This document shows, piece by piece, positions 12,665 through 24,193 of a DNA stretch of 64,000 nucleotides; the stretch's first letter is position 1; every line of letters begins with the position of its first letter. The DNA is from Heterotrichella gracilis (lineage: Eukaryota; Sar; Xanthophyceae; Tribonematales; Xanthonemataceae), in the NCBI GenBank assembly GCA_032358255.1, contig JAULBX010005220.1:62001-126000 (forward strand), in the 5' to 3' direction. A program made the position numbers and the translations under genes. Under the pieces are notes generated by a model that was not told where the DNA came from, ran no database searches, and saw only the letters and a list, made by a program, of their open reading frames with translations.

Positions 12665-13907
12665 CGCCCGCCTCCGGTGCACACAGCCCCTCAAGCGGGG
12701 GTGGTGGGAAACCCTAGGAAGGGTCCTGGCGCCCCCAAGAGCAGGGTTTGGGTGCCTGTCGCTGTGGGCTGCAGTGGGTGGGTTGGGGCGGCGGAGTAGT
12801 GCTGGCGCCATTCACAGCAGTTTGACCGTCAGGACCTCTGACGCAGATACCCTTGGTTAGGTTGTTTGAAGGGACTGCACAGTCGAGGTAGGAGCCTCCT
12901 AAGGAGGCCCACTGCAGTGGTTCACACCCAAGTGGACAGCCAGTGAGGATATTCCTTGAAATGCTAATATCAAGCGTTTCCCGGCATAACTTGCTGCCTC
13001 GTTAGTTCAAACGAGTATAGGTAGGGCAAGGCGATGTAGAGGACCCGTTAGCTAGTTCTGGGCTCGTTGGGTTTGTATGTGCATGCATGCATGTGTTAGA
13101 GCACAATGCATGTAGGCAGTCAAAATGTCAGACGCGACTACAACGAAGCTTATACGTAGCACGGCACTCGGGACATATCTACCCAGGAGCTGTGTTTGGA
13201 GTGCCTGAGACCGTCCTGTCAGCTATTTCAAAACGTGGGCAGGCATGTGAGGGAGGCGTACTGCCAGTTGTAGATAACCTTCTGGTACATTCAACCCTCT
13301 TTCTTTTCTTTAGTACCCGTGGAAGAAGCTTGTTCGCGAGGTTAGGGGCGACTAGCGAGGTCTGAGGGACCTAGTGGCGCGTGCTTATACCAACTTTGGT
13401 TTGAAGCTTGGGGTACTACGGCTTCCTATCACCTCCTAGCTACTGCGCTCAAACACTGGTGTACCCTGGCCTCCTTTGTATCCACAGCACGAAGGCAATT
13501 CGGTGACGTGCTCGGGAATCAGGACTGCACGCCGGTAAGGTTGGGGCTCGCACGTGTTTAAAGTACCACGGGAACCCACCCCGTGGGATCGCATGTGACC
13601 AGCACAAAAAAGCGCAGATGGCACATATTAGGGCGGTTCAAGGTTGAGTGATGTCGCGAACCAGCCCTGTGTCAACTCCTTGCTTGAAACGGCGGCGCAC
13701 TTGGGTTCGCGTCACTTTGCCTTGTGAACCACCGCACGGCCCTAGGGACCCACCTCTTGGGGGCGGCAGGGATGCTGATCGAGCCAGGGTGCCACCCTGA
13801 CCAATGGCGTCTTGAAGACTGTGGGTGGCGACTGACTAGCACCCCGTTCGCTGCATAGGCCAGGGAGCTGCACCTATCGATAGTGGCGTCCAGCGCACAC
13901 TCCGGCA
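12665..13907. other. Divergent spacer upstream of the HAD gene and kinase 1
   Basis: This is the shared upstream region of two divergently transcribed genes. No open frame here shows a recognisable family. Promoter elements could not be assigned with confidence. Confidence 0.55.
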
Positions 13908-16900
13908 GTGGCACCGATGGCAGACGGTGCACCCACCGATGGGGCTGTTTCCCTGCCTCTCCAAGGAGGGGCTGTTTCCCTGCCACTCCCAGGAAGCCCC
14001 ACAAAGACCGGGGCTAACGCGAGGTTCAGGGCGGCTGGCAAGTCGGTGCTTCAGTCCGTGCAGCTGTCTCGCTCCTTCGCCACCCTAAGGGACATGTATG
14101 GAGAAGACCTGCTAGACAACTCAAGGTTCGACCCTGTACCCTCCCCTTGCATAACACACTGCACCTAGTGAAGTGCACCTGTCCTTGCCAAGCGTTACAC
14201 ACCGCAGGTCCACCATACAAGCCCTTGCATAGCGGGTACCAGTAGTGTGGTACTGAAGGGTCCCATTGTGCCCACGCAGCCTCCAGAAGATCTCCATCCT
14301 GGGCGAAGGCGCCTTTGCCGTGGCGGAGCTCTCCACCCTCACCCTCAAGCAGGGGGGCACCGCCAAGGTGGTTGTGAAGCGCCTCAAGCCGCACCTGCTG
14401 GACGATGAGATGGAGCTCAAGGCGTTTGTGCAGGAGTGCAAGATCCTGCGCAAGCTCAAGCACAGGTGCGGGCAGGTGCCTAGGGTCCAGGGTAAGGGCG
14501 TAGGGTTGGAGCTCAAGGCGTATCTGGGGGAGTGCAAGATACTGCACGAGCTAAACCACAAGTATGTACAAACAGAAGCGCATCCTTTGCAGTGTGCACC
14601 ACAACATTTCACTCTTGCCCTCAGGCTTGGCGAGGCGTGTGGGTTCAAGGGTGGGGCCAACTGCTGCTTGCCAGAACATGGTGAACAGGAGAGAATGGTA
14701 GCATCAACACTCGGGGCTGTGTGCCAGCTGTCGGCGGTACACGCAGCACCTTGTTACTTAAGGTTTTGTAAGGGTTCAGCTTGCTCATCACCTTGCTGTT
14801 ACGGTTATAGGGTTGGGTGTGCACACCTCCTGGCCTATTCAAAATCTAGGGCTTCTTGGGTCAACGCGCAAACCACCAGTGCACACACCACATGGTGGGT
14901 TTAGGGTTTTAGGTCCAGCATGCCCCACGTCGTAGTTAGGCTTTAGGGTTCCAGCGAGCCCCACGTCTTTTGTTGACAATTGAATTCAACGCAGGAACAT
15001 CGTCAAGTTCATGGGCATGGGCCAGAACGGGGGCCAGGGCGGGGACCACGACAACTGCTTCCTGGTGCTGGAGTACCTCAACGGGGGAACCATGAAGGAC
15101 CTGCTGTCCAAGCAGATGCTCAACCCATTCAAGAAGCTGTACGCGCTTAATGATGCGCTGTCATGGTGCCTGCAACTGGCTGATGGGCTGGCCTACCTGC
15201 ACACCTCGAAGCCCAAGATCGTGCACAGGGACATGAAGCTGGAAAACGTGTTCTTCAACAAGGGTGGGTGGCTGTCCCGGGGATGGGGCTGTGGTGTCAA
15301 CGCGTGCCATGGCGTTTTAAAGTTTGTTGCGTGCTGTGGTGAATTTTGCGGTGCATCTGCACGAATTTCACTGCCAGGGGTTCACGAGCTGCCCTTCCCT
15401 GGATTTTGGGGTATAAGGTTATCTGCCTGTGGGTCGTGTACAGGACAGCGGGGAGGGACCATTATTTTACATCAGTCATGCATACTTTGGCGGTCTTGAG
15501 CATGTGCGCCTGTTCTATTGCGCAGTGGGGACCGAGTTGATTGCGGAGATTGGAGACTTTGGCTTGTTTGCTGCGGTAGGAAGGGCCGCGGCACAGAGAT
15601 CCAACACCAAGTACGGACCAGGCTGTGTCACCTTGACAGCCTGTGCTAAACCCTGCACCCTAAACCCTAAGCTGCGTCCCTCGACAGCAGTGGCTTCCCC
15701 TGCTGCTGTGCCTCACCCTCTGCCAACAGAAGATACACTGGATCCAATGGTTGGAATCTACAATGATTCCTGTATATTAGCATCAGCTGGGGCGTGAAGC
15801 AATGCCATGCAACCTGTCTTATGCAGCAATGGTTGACACTACTGCCATGCCCTCCTGGCGCGCAAGTGGTGCTCCTGCATCAGGGGGACTTGCCTGCACA
15901 GGGGTACACACATTCCTGCCCTTATTTCGTTTTCCTTTCCTCTCACAGTGATACTCCTGTAAGTAAGAAGATCGGCACTGATGAAGACAAGTGGACCATG
16001 ACAGGAGCCACAGGGTACGATGCCATGCCTGGCTGCACACGTCAAACCTTGCTGCGGCCAATTCTACCATAACACCTGCTGGAATTATACGATTGGAAAA
16101 TTGTAGTGCATTATTGTACATATTTACCCTAGTTTTGCTGCATTTCGCTGTGCCACGTCTGGATTGTTTTTACTGTCAGCGTCAGATGTGGGCGCTGCAG
16201 TTGCACATCACGCAGGCGCATGCTTGCAACCCCCACCCCAGGAGCAAATACCTGCGCTGCCTGCCTGCAGTCCACTGCCACTGGTATGCAAATTATATAC
16301 CTACTCATGCTATGCAGGTCATATATGTACATGGCTCCGGAGGTGTATCTGGGGGAGCCATACAACGAGAAGGTATGTCACTCATCCCATCCTGCCTGCA
16401 CATACAAACCAGTGGTGCAAGTGACATGGCCATCCAACATGCTAGGCCATCTGCATTTGCATGGCGGGGAGTCGACTCATCCATCATAGTGATCCACACG
16501 TGCCATTGCAAATTTATAGCCACAAAGCCTTACAAGTGGACATGGACACCTCTTCATGGAGCCCATGCACAACAGTAACACAGGAAGAATAAAGACAAAC
16601 GAAAAGGATTCAATTTAACTTTTCGTTTGTCTTTATTCTTAAAATTACTTTCCGTTTGTATTTGTGAAAATTAACAAATACATGGCCTGCAGGCGGACGT
16701 GTTTTCCTTTGGCGTGATAGCATACGAGCTGTTCCACCGGGAAATCCTGTCCAGGGCAGTTTCCCAGGAGTCCGTAGTGACGGCACCCCAGCAATGGGCG
16801 CAGAAGGTGCGGGGGCGCAAAATGCAGGGGACCCACTTGGCCTCAGGGAGTGGGCCCTATGTGGCACATGCTGGCTGCATTGCATTGCACGTGCGTGAGG

Positions 16901-17557
16901 GAGGGGCCTGCTCCTGGTGTGGCATGCACTCTTGAATGGATCATGCTGGTCCAGGGGATGATACAAAAAACCATCTACTGCAATTATCATCACGCTTGCC
17001 GTGGCTGTCGTCAATGCGCAGCCCGCACACACACACACCATGCCACCGACCGCACTCGCCCTTGCACACTCTGCGCCACTCAGCTCTGTCTCTGGCAAGC
17101 ATCATACTATTCCACGTCACAAGCCTTTCACTGTAAATATGATGCTGGGTGTCCACAAGCTGGGGTCCAGCTCCCAATTGGGAACCCTTGTACCATCTCT
17201 TTGGTGCATGCAGTAAGGCTCCTTCACGCTAGTTCTCAACCCTAAACCCTAAACCCTAAAACTGTCGTTCCCAACCCTAAAACCCTGATCTGGTTCCCAA
17301 CCCTAAACCCTACCCTGTGGTGCCAGGTGACCACCGGCTACCGGCGAGCAGTCTCTGACCAGCTTCCCGAGGCTGTGCAGCAGGTCATTAAGGACTGCTG
17401 GGCCACCCTGCCCGAGGACCGACCCAACATGACTGCTGTGGTGACAAAGCTCAAGGGGGTACAGGCAGCAGGCGCGCTCAAACACGAGAAGGGGGCGCCG
17501 GCCAAGGCGATGGTGGATGGGGAAGGGGGCGGTGGGTGCTGCTGCGTGGTTATGTGA
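13908..17557 (+). CDS. Protein kinase 1, TKL-like, with C-terminal CaaX box
   Basis: This is a Ser/Thr (TKL-like) protein kinase with a complete catalytic core. Exon 1 (13908-14125) gives a short N-terminal region ending LRDMYGEDLLDN. Exon 2 carries the glycine loop GEGAFA and the catalytic lysine in VVVKRLKPH; helix C is QECKILRKLKH. Exon 3 (from 14995) starts NIVKFMGMG and contains the catalytic loop IVHRDMKLEN. Later exons carry IGDFGLF, an activation segment ending GATGSYMYMAPEV, ADVFSFGVIAYELF, and the C-lobe end CWATLPEDRPNM. The protein ends GGGGCCCVVM; CVVM fits a farnesyl/geranylgeranyl CaaX signal, and the two extra cysteines could be palmitoylated, so membrane anchoring is inferred. 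There are about nine exons. The kinases at 19701 and 34472-37225 are close paralogs with matching intron positions. The second intron holds a partial copy of exon 2. The start could be 13917. Confidence 0.88.
14509..14562 (+). pseudogene. Partial exon 2 copy in the kinase 1 intron
   Basis: This stretch matches 14413-14466, the helix C end of exon 2, 96 bp upstream. Translation gives ELKAYLGECKILHELNHK against ELKAFVQECKILRKLKHR. It lies just after the exon 2 donor and stays open in the same frame, but the third exon joins cleanly to exon 2 without it. Confidence 0.85.
16585..16640. repeat. Perfect 22-bp inverted repeat (hairpin) in a kinase 1 intron
   Basis: The left arm 16585-16606 (AAGAATAAAGACAAAC, continuing GAAAAG) is the exact reverse complement of the right arm 16619-16640, with a 12-nt loop between. 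A diverged half-copy (ACTTTCCGTTTGTATTTGTG) follows directly. It sits between the APEV exon and the ADVFSF exon, about 50 bp before the acceptor. Confidence 0.95.
17231..17312 (+). repeat. Telomere-like CCCTAAA cluster in the last kinase 1 intron
   Basis: About six units of CCCTAAA or CCCTAAAA, some in the phrase TTCCCAACCCTAAA, lie just before the last exon, whose acceptor is at about 17328. Confidence 0.85.
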
Positions 17558-19700
17558 GGCTGGGTTGTGAATTTTTTCCACTGCAAGTTGTTGATTTAGT
17601 TTGGTTGTGTAGGAGCCACGTTCCTGTAGGGTGCCTGTGTGGGGTTTAGTATACACCAGGGCGTTGGAGCGGGGATGCTGAGCACCCCAATCAGTTTCTA
17701 CCGCCCCTATACGCATGCACACTGGGCCTTTTTTTGTTGATCCCTGTTTCTCTCTGCACTGTACGCGTGCCGTGCTGCAGAAACTGTAGCCTGCAAAACG
17801 GCTGTATCCCTTTTTCCATGAGCGATCCCCTCTCACTATTTTACTCCTTGCACGGTTGTGTCAGGCGTACCACGTTGCTGAATCCGATCTGAGAATTTTG
17901 GTAGAGCTGCCGACGCTGTGCGTTTGCTGTGCTTATACCTTTGGTAGGCCACCCACAGGGTGCCTGGCAGTGGTGGCTCACCACAGCAATATACTGTGCG
18001 AATCTGCTGCCCATCCAGGGTGAACACCAAGTGGGCGAAATATTTTGTGCAAGTATATTGTAAATGTTTATTTATTTTAAAAGCTGCCCCTGACGCTGTC
18101 AGAAAGCTTTGTCAAAGACTGGGTTGCACTCTGCACCCGATGGTGGTTGTCTGCACCCAGCTTTGGGCGTTACGGGTTCCAAACCACCGGTCTAAGCAGT
18201 GCTATCAGCGCCATCAAACAGCCAACCCATACCAGTGCACTACTGCAGTACGGTAGTACTGCCCAACCTTGCGCTAGGTCGATTGGGACGGTGTTTAAAA
18301 GTCAGGGTCAGCTGGCTGCGCCCCCACGGGGCTTGGCGCGCTTTTGCTCGGGAGGTTAGTGTGGAACCTTCCACCTGGCCAAAGTGGCCAGCTGGGAGCT
18401 GCTCGCGCCAACACATTAATTGAGAATTGATAAGTGGATCGCTGCGTTTGGTGTTGGCACTTTACCTACAAGCGCCCACTGGGTATTCATCCTTGCAAGT
18501 TGCGGGTTTCGTATTGTGGCTTGTGCTCGCGGAATCTCGCACTGGGCCGCTGTCAATGTATAGAACTGGTCACGTTTTGTGTCTCACCTGATACTAGGTG
18601 AGCTGGCGACACAATTCCCCTGCCTTCTCGGATATGTACGAGGTGAGACTGTTATACTAGCGGTTCGTTTTATCGCGAAGGTAGTTGACCGATACCGGGG
18701 GCTGTCTACTGTGCCCAAAAATCCGTCAATGCAACCAGAAGTGTGCATGTCGTTGCCCACGTGATTCTTGACACCTGTGACCCTGGTACAATGCTTGCTG
18801 CTTGCAAGGGCTGCAACCCAGCGTATTAGGAGTTCACAACCAGCAAGGGCAACCTCCCCGTTTGGTGTTGCTGTGTTAGCCACGCTTCGGCAGCGAGATC
18901 TCGATGCCGCCGACGGAAAGTTGAATGGTTTAGCACCCTTCTCGCGTACCTATAAGTATCTCGCGTATCTTTGCTAGCAAGCTTGCTGGGTCCTGTCATA
19001 CAAGCCCTCATACAGCTGCCAACGTGGTCTCACCTGCATACCCTTCTTCGGTACGTTTGGGCTGGGCCACTCGAGTGGGGAGCTCTCGGGAAGTGTGCGG
19101 GCTACATAATTTGAGTAGTGACGGTTGGGCACTCACTTTGCGAGCGGAATTACACATCCGGGCTGCCACAGCGGTCGCATGCCTCATGCTATGCACGTCT
19201 CCAGCAGGCTCTGATAGGGCACTGCTAGCTGCACTCCTAGGACCATCACATCCATGAAACCCGTTCAAATGTGGCCTTATTCACCCTCTGTGCCTCCTCA
19301 CGTTGCAGAGAACACCAGGAAGTCCAGGTCTGCGCTATTGAGAGAGCTCCTTGCGAGTTAACAGCCCGGTACACAGCATAGCGCTCTATCCGATAGTGCG
19401 CACAGCATAGCAAGATGGAGGAGCAGGCAATGCCACCACCAGTACGTTGACATCCTTCACTATTTACGGACAACCTGCAGGCCTTTGCTAACCCCTACAA
19501 GAGCAGCTTTCGGGTTCAACTATTTTGCCCTCAATGCACTAGGGTGATATACGATGAAGCACCAATTACTCCAAGCCAGCCTGCACACAACCCATGGCCA
19601 GCCCAATAGAAGGGTGCACCAGCCACCCACTTGGCTGCGCCTCACCACGCCCTCAACCTCGTTGCAGGTGAAGACCCAAGCCGCAGAAGGCATGTGGCGC
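17558..19700. other. Spacer between kinase 1 and kinase 2
   Basis: This 2.1-kb stretch holds the kinase 1 3' flank and the kinase 2 upstream region. Many short frames exist on both strands, but none has a recognisable domain. TGTAA at 18058 is about 500 bp past the kinase 1 stop, so the polyadenylation site is unclear. An in-frame upstream ATG for kinase 2 lies at 19554, preceded by no conserved sequence. Confidence 0.5.
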
Positions 19701-22175
19701 ATGGAGTCCTGCGACTCTGCCAAGGGTGCATCTGGAACCCCACAGAAGGGTCCACAGAGTGCCAAGGGCAGATGGGGGTCGCTGGGCAAAAACGTGATCC
19801 TGTCTGTCAGGCTCTCCAGCAAGTTTACAACTCTGAGAGATATGTATGGAGAGGACTTTATTGAGCCCAGCAGGTATGGCCGCAGTGTAACTGGCAGCAA
19901 GGCGCCAACGCCCAGAGTCATGACTTAGCCCTACACACATCCGCTTGCGCAATGAGTGCAACTGATCACGATGCTGAGGATGCATTCTCCAGCTCCGTGT
20001 GGGTTGCATTCACTCATAATTACCCCATGTGGGATGCATCCACCCCCACAGCTGCCAGATGCGATGCACTTCTGTCCTTCATGAGCCGCCGCCAAGTTTG
20101 CCCTAGCCCCTTGTGAGCACCCCTCATGATCATGGTGCAGGTTCGAGACAGTGAAGGTGTTGGGCGAAGGGGCATTTGCCACCGCTGAGCTGTGCAACCT
20201 CAAGTGTGGAGACACCACAAAGCCTGTGGTGGTCAAGCGACTGAAACCACACCTGGTGGAGAATGCTGAGGAGCTGCAGGGCTTTGTGAACGAATGCAAA
20301 TTGCTCAGGAAGCTGAAACACAGGTAAGCAAGTAGATGACTGGGAGGGGATGGTTCCCACTGTTATGTTCACACAGGTCAGGAGAAAAACTAAACTATAC
20401 ATAATAAATAATAATAAAACCACTTGAACCCAGGTGGGATGTGGTCAGCATCTCATTTCATATTCAAAACTCAAGACAGCTGACAACCAAATGGTTGACC
20501 CCTGCAGGAACATCGTCGCGTTCATTGGCATGGGCCAGGTGGAAGCATCAGTCGGATCTGGCACAGACACAGTGCACTGCTACCTTGTGCAAGAGTACAT
20601 GAACAGTGGCACACTTAAGGCGGTAGTTGCAAAAACTATGACGAACCCTTTCAAGCCGCTGTACTCCCACAAAGATGCCTTGGACTGGAGCATACAGGCA
20701 GCGGAAGGGCTGGCGTACCTCCATTCCTCCAAGCCCAAAGTGATCCACAGGGACATCAAGCTGGAGAACATCCTGCTTAAAGGTAGGGATCCCTATCGAT
20801 ATCCTAATTATCATTTTGGCCATGGACACGAGTGCTTGATGTAAAACGGCTGAGTTGAGCAGTACATGGCCGGATCAGGCCACTGTACCATTACCGTTGA
20901 CGGCAAAAAATATGTATTAATCTGCAAACACAGTTAACACTCACCGTTTACTGGTCTCCATGTGTGCAGCTGATGGGGATAAGTTGACTGTGAAGCTGGC
21001 AGATTTTGGGTTGTTTGTAGCTCTGCAGGCTGGTTTCCTGGGCAAGACATATGCAGTTGAGGAGAGGGAGCATGGGTAAGGCACTTGGTCAATGTTGGTG
21101 TAAATACATTAGCTGTTAAAAAGCCCAATCCATGCTGACAGTTTGATACATTGGCATGCAGGTTTGATCCGACAGTGAAGTCTAAAGCAGACAAATGGCA
21201 CCTGACAGGGGTCACTGGGTAAGCACTGCTTGCGAGCGTTAGATATTCCGTGGAACCTTCTGCGAGCTCTCAGACACAATCTTTGCTGCTGCCGAGTATA
21301 TAACACAACGAATTAATGTAGTTCACTGGATTTCGCAGGTCGTATGTATACATGGCCCCAGAAGTCTTCATGAAGCAGCCATACAATGAAAAGGTACGCA
21401 GCTGTTCATATCTGTTTGGACCTTGATGTACTCTTTGAGTCTACCACCATTGAGGCTGCGTCCATATGTGCTCCTCTTTGATTAAATTATCTACAATCTT
21501 TGCAGTGCATGCATTGCCTTCTACATTGCCTTTCACGATTGTAAATCCATGCTTCATGGATACCCAGACTGCACATCGTTAAGGCTTGGGTACCTTGCAG
21601 GCGGATGTGTTTTCCTTCTCCATTGTAATGTATGAGCTGTTCCAGAGAGAGGTTCTGTCCACAGCGCTGAGTGCGCAGTACTCTGCAAATGTCGGTGATG
21701 CTGTGTGGTGGGCGGAAAAGGTAAGCATTGGCTGTGTGTTTGTAAAACATTTTGTACAAGAAGCAGCACATTCTCACTACCAGTAGTTAAACTTCCTCCA
21801 GACAAGGCTTGCTGAGTACAGCCAAAGTCTAGCCTAGATGGTCTTATAAAACCACTGCCGTTAACCATCGTTGACCATCATTGTGGATGTCATCTCTTTG
21901 TATTGCAATGCCAACTGATCAAAATCCTCCCCTTGCACCAGGTGGCAAATGGCACCCGCCGCCCCCTCTCTGCCAAGCTCCCCCAAGAGCTCAAAGACAT
22001 CATCACCTCATGCTGGGCACCTGCACCCGAAGACCGCCCCGACATGCCCCAAGTGCTGAGCCAGCTCAAGGCACTGCAGGAGACAGGGGTCTTTGATGGC
22101 CAGGTGTCCATGAAGGCCCAGGTGGCAGGGGGGGACAAGGCGCAGCCCAAATGCAACTGCTGCGTGGTGATGTGA
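19701..22175 (+). CDS. Protein kinase 2, TKL-like, with C-terminal CaaX box
   Basis: This paralog of kinase 1 has an intact catalytic core. The start at 19701 (or 19692) gives MESCDSAKG, which resembles VEPCDSAKG in the N-terminus of kinase 3; an ATG at 19554 is also in frame. The N-terminal exon ends LRDMYGEDFIEPSR, as in kinase 1. Following blocks are VLGEGAFATAEL, VVVKRLKPHLVE, NECKLLRKLKHRNIVAFIGM, VIHRDIKLENILL, VKLADFGLFVAL, KWHLTGVTGSYVYMAPEV, ADVFSFSIVMYELFQRE and CWAPAPEDRPDM. The tail ends QPKCNCCVVM, a CVVM CaaX box with neighbouring cysteines, suggesting prenylation and possibly palmitoylation. There are about nine exons, with splice positions equivalent to kinase 1. It lies in tandem with kinase 1 on the same strand, so local duplication is likely. 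Substrates cannot be inferred. Confidence 0.9.
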
Positions 22176-24193
22176 GGGCGCAGGCAGGCAAGGCAGCGCA
22201 ACCCAGAACCCACTGGCAGTCTTCATTCAATCAACCCATGCACTCAGGGGATGCTAGGGTCGCGGCATAATGCGTAAGTATGGAGTATTGATGTTTAATA
22301 TGGGCATATTAAAGGGCGACTACATTGGGTATCCCATGCATGCAGTCGGCGCCCTGGGGTTGCATGTATAGGCAGAGAAACATCTATGGACTGCAAATAT
22401 GTCTGTGGCAGCTCAGCATGGCCATAATAGGCATGTGCAACTCCACTGCTTGAGGTGTTGAAGTGCTGCATTTTCTGCATTGAGGTTGCATATGCATTCA
22501 ACACCTTTCTAGTACCTGTATGGTTTATAGGTTGCGCCCAGTTTTGCAGAAGTCTGTACCCAGGGCCTGCAGTCAAATACTAGCATAGGTCTAGTCTTCT
22601 AAACAACTTACCAAAGGTAACGGGAGAGATAGATGGTAATGGTAATGTATGCGCAGTGTGCAGGGTAATTGGCGACATATGCCATACCACGGTGTGCAGT
22701 TTAGCCAATCATGTAGCCATAGCCACGCTTGCACACTCGACAATTAGCTTTAAAGTCCGGCGGCTGGCATCATGCAGTGATATTATGTTTTTTTTTCATT
22801 TTCGTGTTTCAATATCAAAGCTACTTGCATCTTGGCTGTTGGCTTCATGCATGGTGCCCGTACATGACTTCACATTTTACCGGCTAACGCATGACAATTT
22901 TGGGGAGATTCTTTCGGGATTTCCTAACTGGCAGTGCTTTGAAACCGCCGTTTACAATCATTAAACTTAGTTAGGCTGGTCGGGTTTGGTCACTGAGTTG
23001 ATAATCTAGTAGTTAACCTGTCAGCCTGTTGACCCAGTGGTTGCTGCCCAGCCTGTCTGTAATTTTCAACAATGCTGCAGCCACTCGAGTGTGATGGGGC
23101 TGTGTGCGCAGTGCGGGGGCGTTTTACCAAACGGTTTCTTCCTTCCATATTTCTGGTGTGCATTGGTCTTGATGTATCGTAATCGCAAGCTGGTCTGATA
23201 ATCAAAGTTGCAGCACTCACATCGTTGTTTTTCACAAATTACCATCCTGGACCAATCAATTGCTCTACTGTAACAAACAGTCTCAAACAGTCTATAGAGC
23301 TACCATCAGCTCAGCTCACCGTGACAGTGGCAGCAGCCATATGGACACAATGTGCATTGCATGACACATTGTGCGTAAACCATCATCCACGTTGCCAGCA
23401 AGTAAAAAGAAGTAATTCAATTTTAAATGAAAGCGGGCCGTACGCGTACGGAGGCGGAGATTAAGACCCGCTAGCCCTCGGACATTCAGTTTTCAACTGT
23501 GTAAATACCTGGCTAATCGTTACAGTGCTGGTTTGTACAATGCTCATTGGGCAATTGCTGATGTGGCACGGCATTTATGCACAGTGCATTAATTCTTTTC
23601 GAAAAGAATCTTTCAATGCCATGCTACTGCTGGCATCTGACAGGCAGACTTCAATACACTCAATCCCTCCTGTAATTAGCCTGTTACCTGTATTGCGAAG
23701 ATACAAAAAACAGAGAATATTCTCCAAAATTGAGGTCACCAGTCTATAATTATGTGGTATACGTACGTCACCAATAGTTCTGATCCCAAGCATGCTAGTG
23801 GTACATAGGACTGGATGCGCAGTCAACATATGCGCATCTAGTTTTGGGATGAACTAGATGTCACTCCATAGAATACTGCAACGCAAAGCAACAAATGCCA
23901 TAGCCTCTAAGCAATGCAGCCCTAGGTTGGCTTCTACATTCCAATGACTGCACAAAATCCTCACAGCCAGAAAAATGTCGAGCCCATCAGTAATCCACAA
24001 CTGCCAGCAGTACCATGGCTGTTGCACATGGAGGCCTCAACCAAATTGCTGCAAGGTTCCCAAAAGAGGGGCGCCATATGGTACATGGTTGTGCCACCCC
24101 CCTGAGGCACCACCTACCCCTTTTCTGCTGCAGTATTCTTTGCCTGATTTCTATATACGAGATACCCCTGTTTCCTCTGCCCTACCACAACCC
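22176..24193. other. Spacer between convergent kinase 2 and nucleoside hydrolase
   Basis: This AT-richer 2-kb stretch has no recognisable gene. It contains two perfect palindromes: an 18-mer at 23592-23609 and a 14-mer (CCGTACGCGTACGG) near 23439. Confidence 0.6.
23592..23609. repeat. Perfect 18-bp palindrome
   Basis: ATTCTTTTCGAAAAGAAT is its own reverse complement. It contains TTC/GAA blocks but not the regular spacing of a standard heat-shock element. No function is assigned. Confidence 0.9.

Noticed and set aside
12275-12811. 178-codon minus-strand frame as a stand-alone gene
   Set aside because: It is HAD exon 1 read through into the CCA microsatellite of intron 1, giving the poly-Gly/Val tail.
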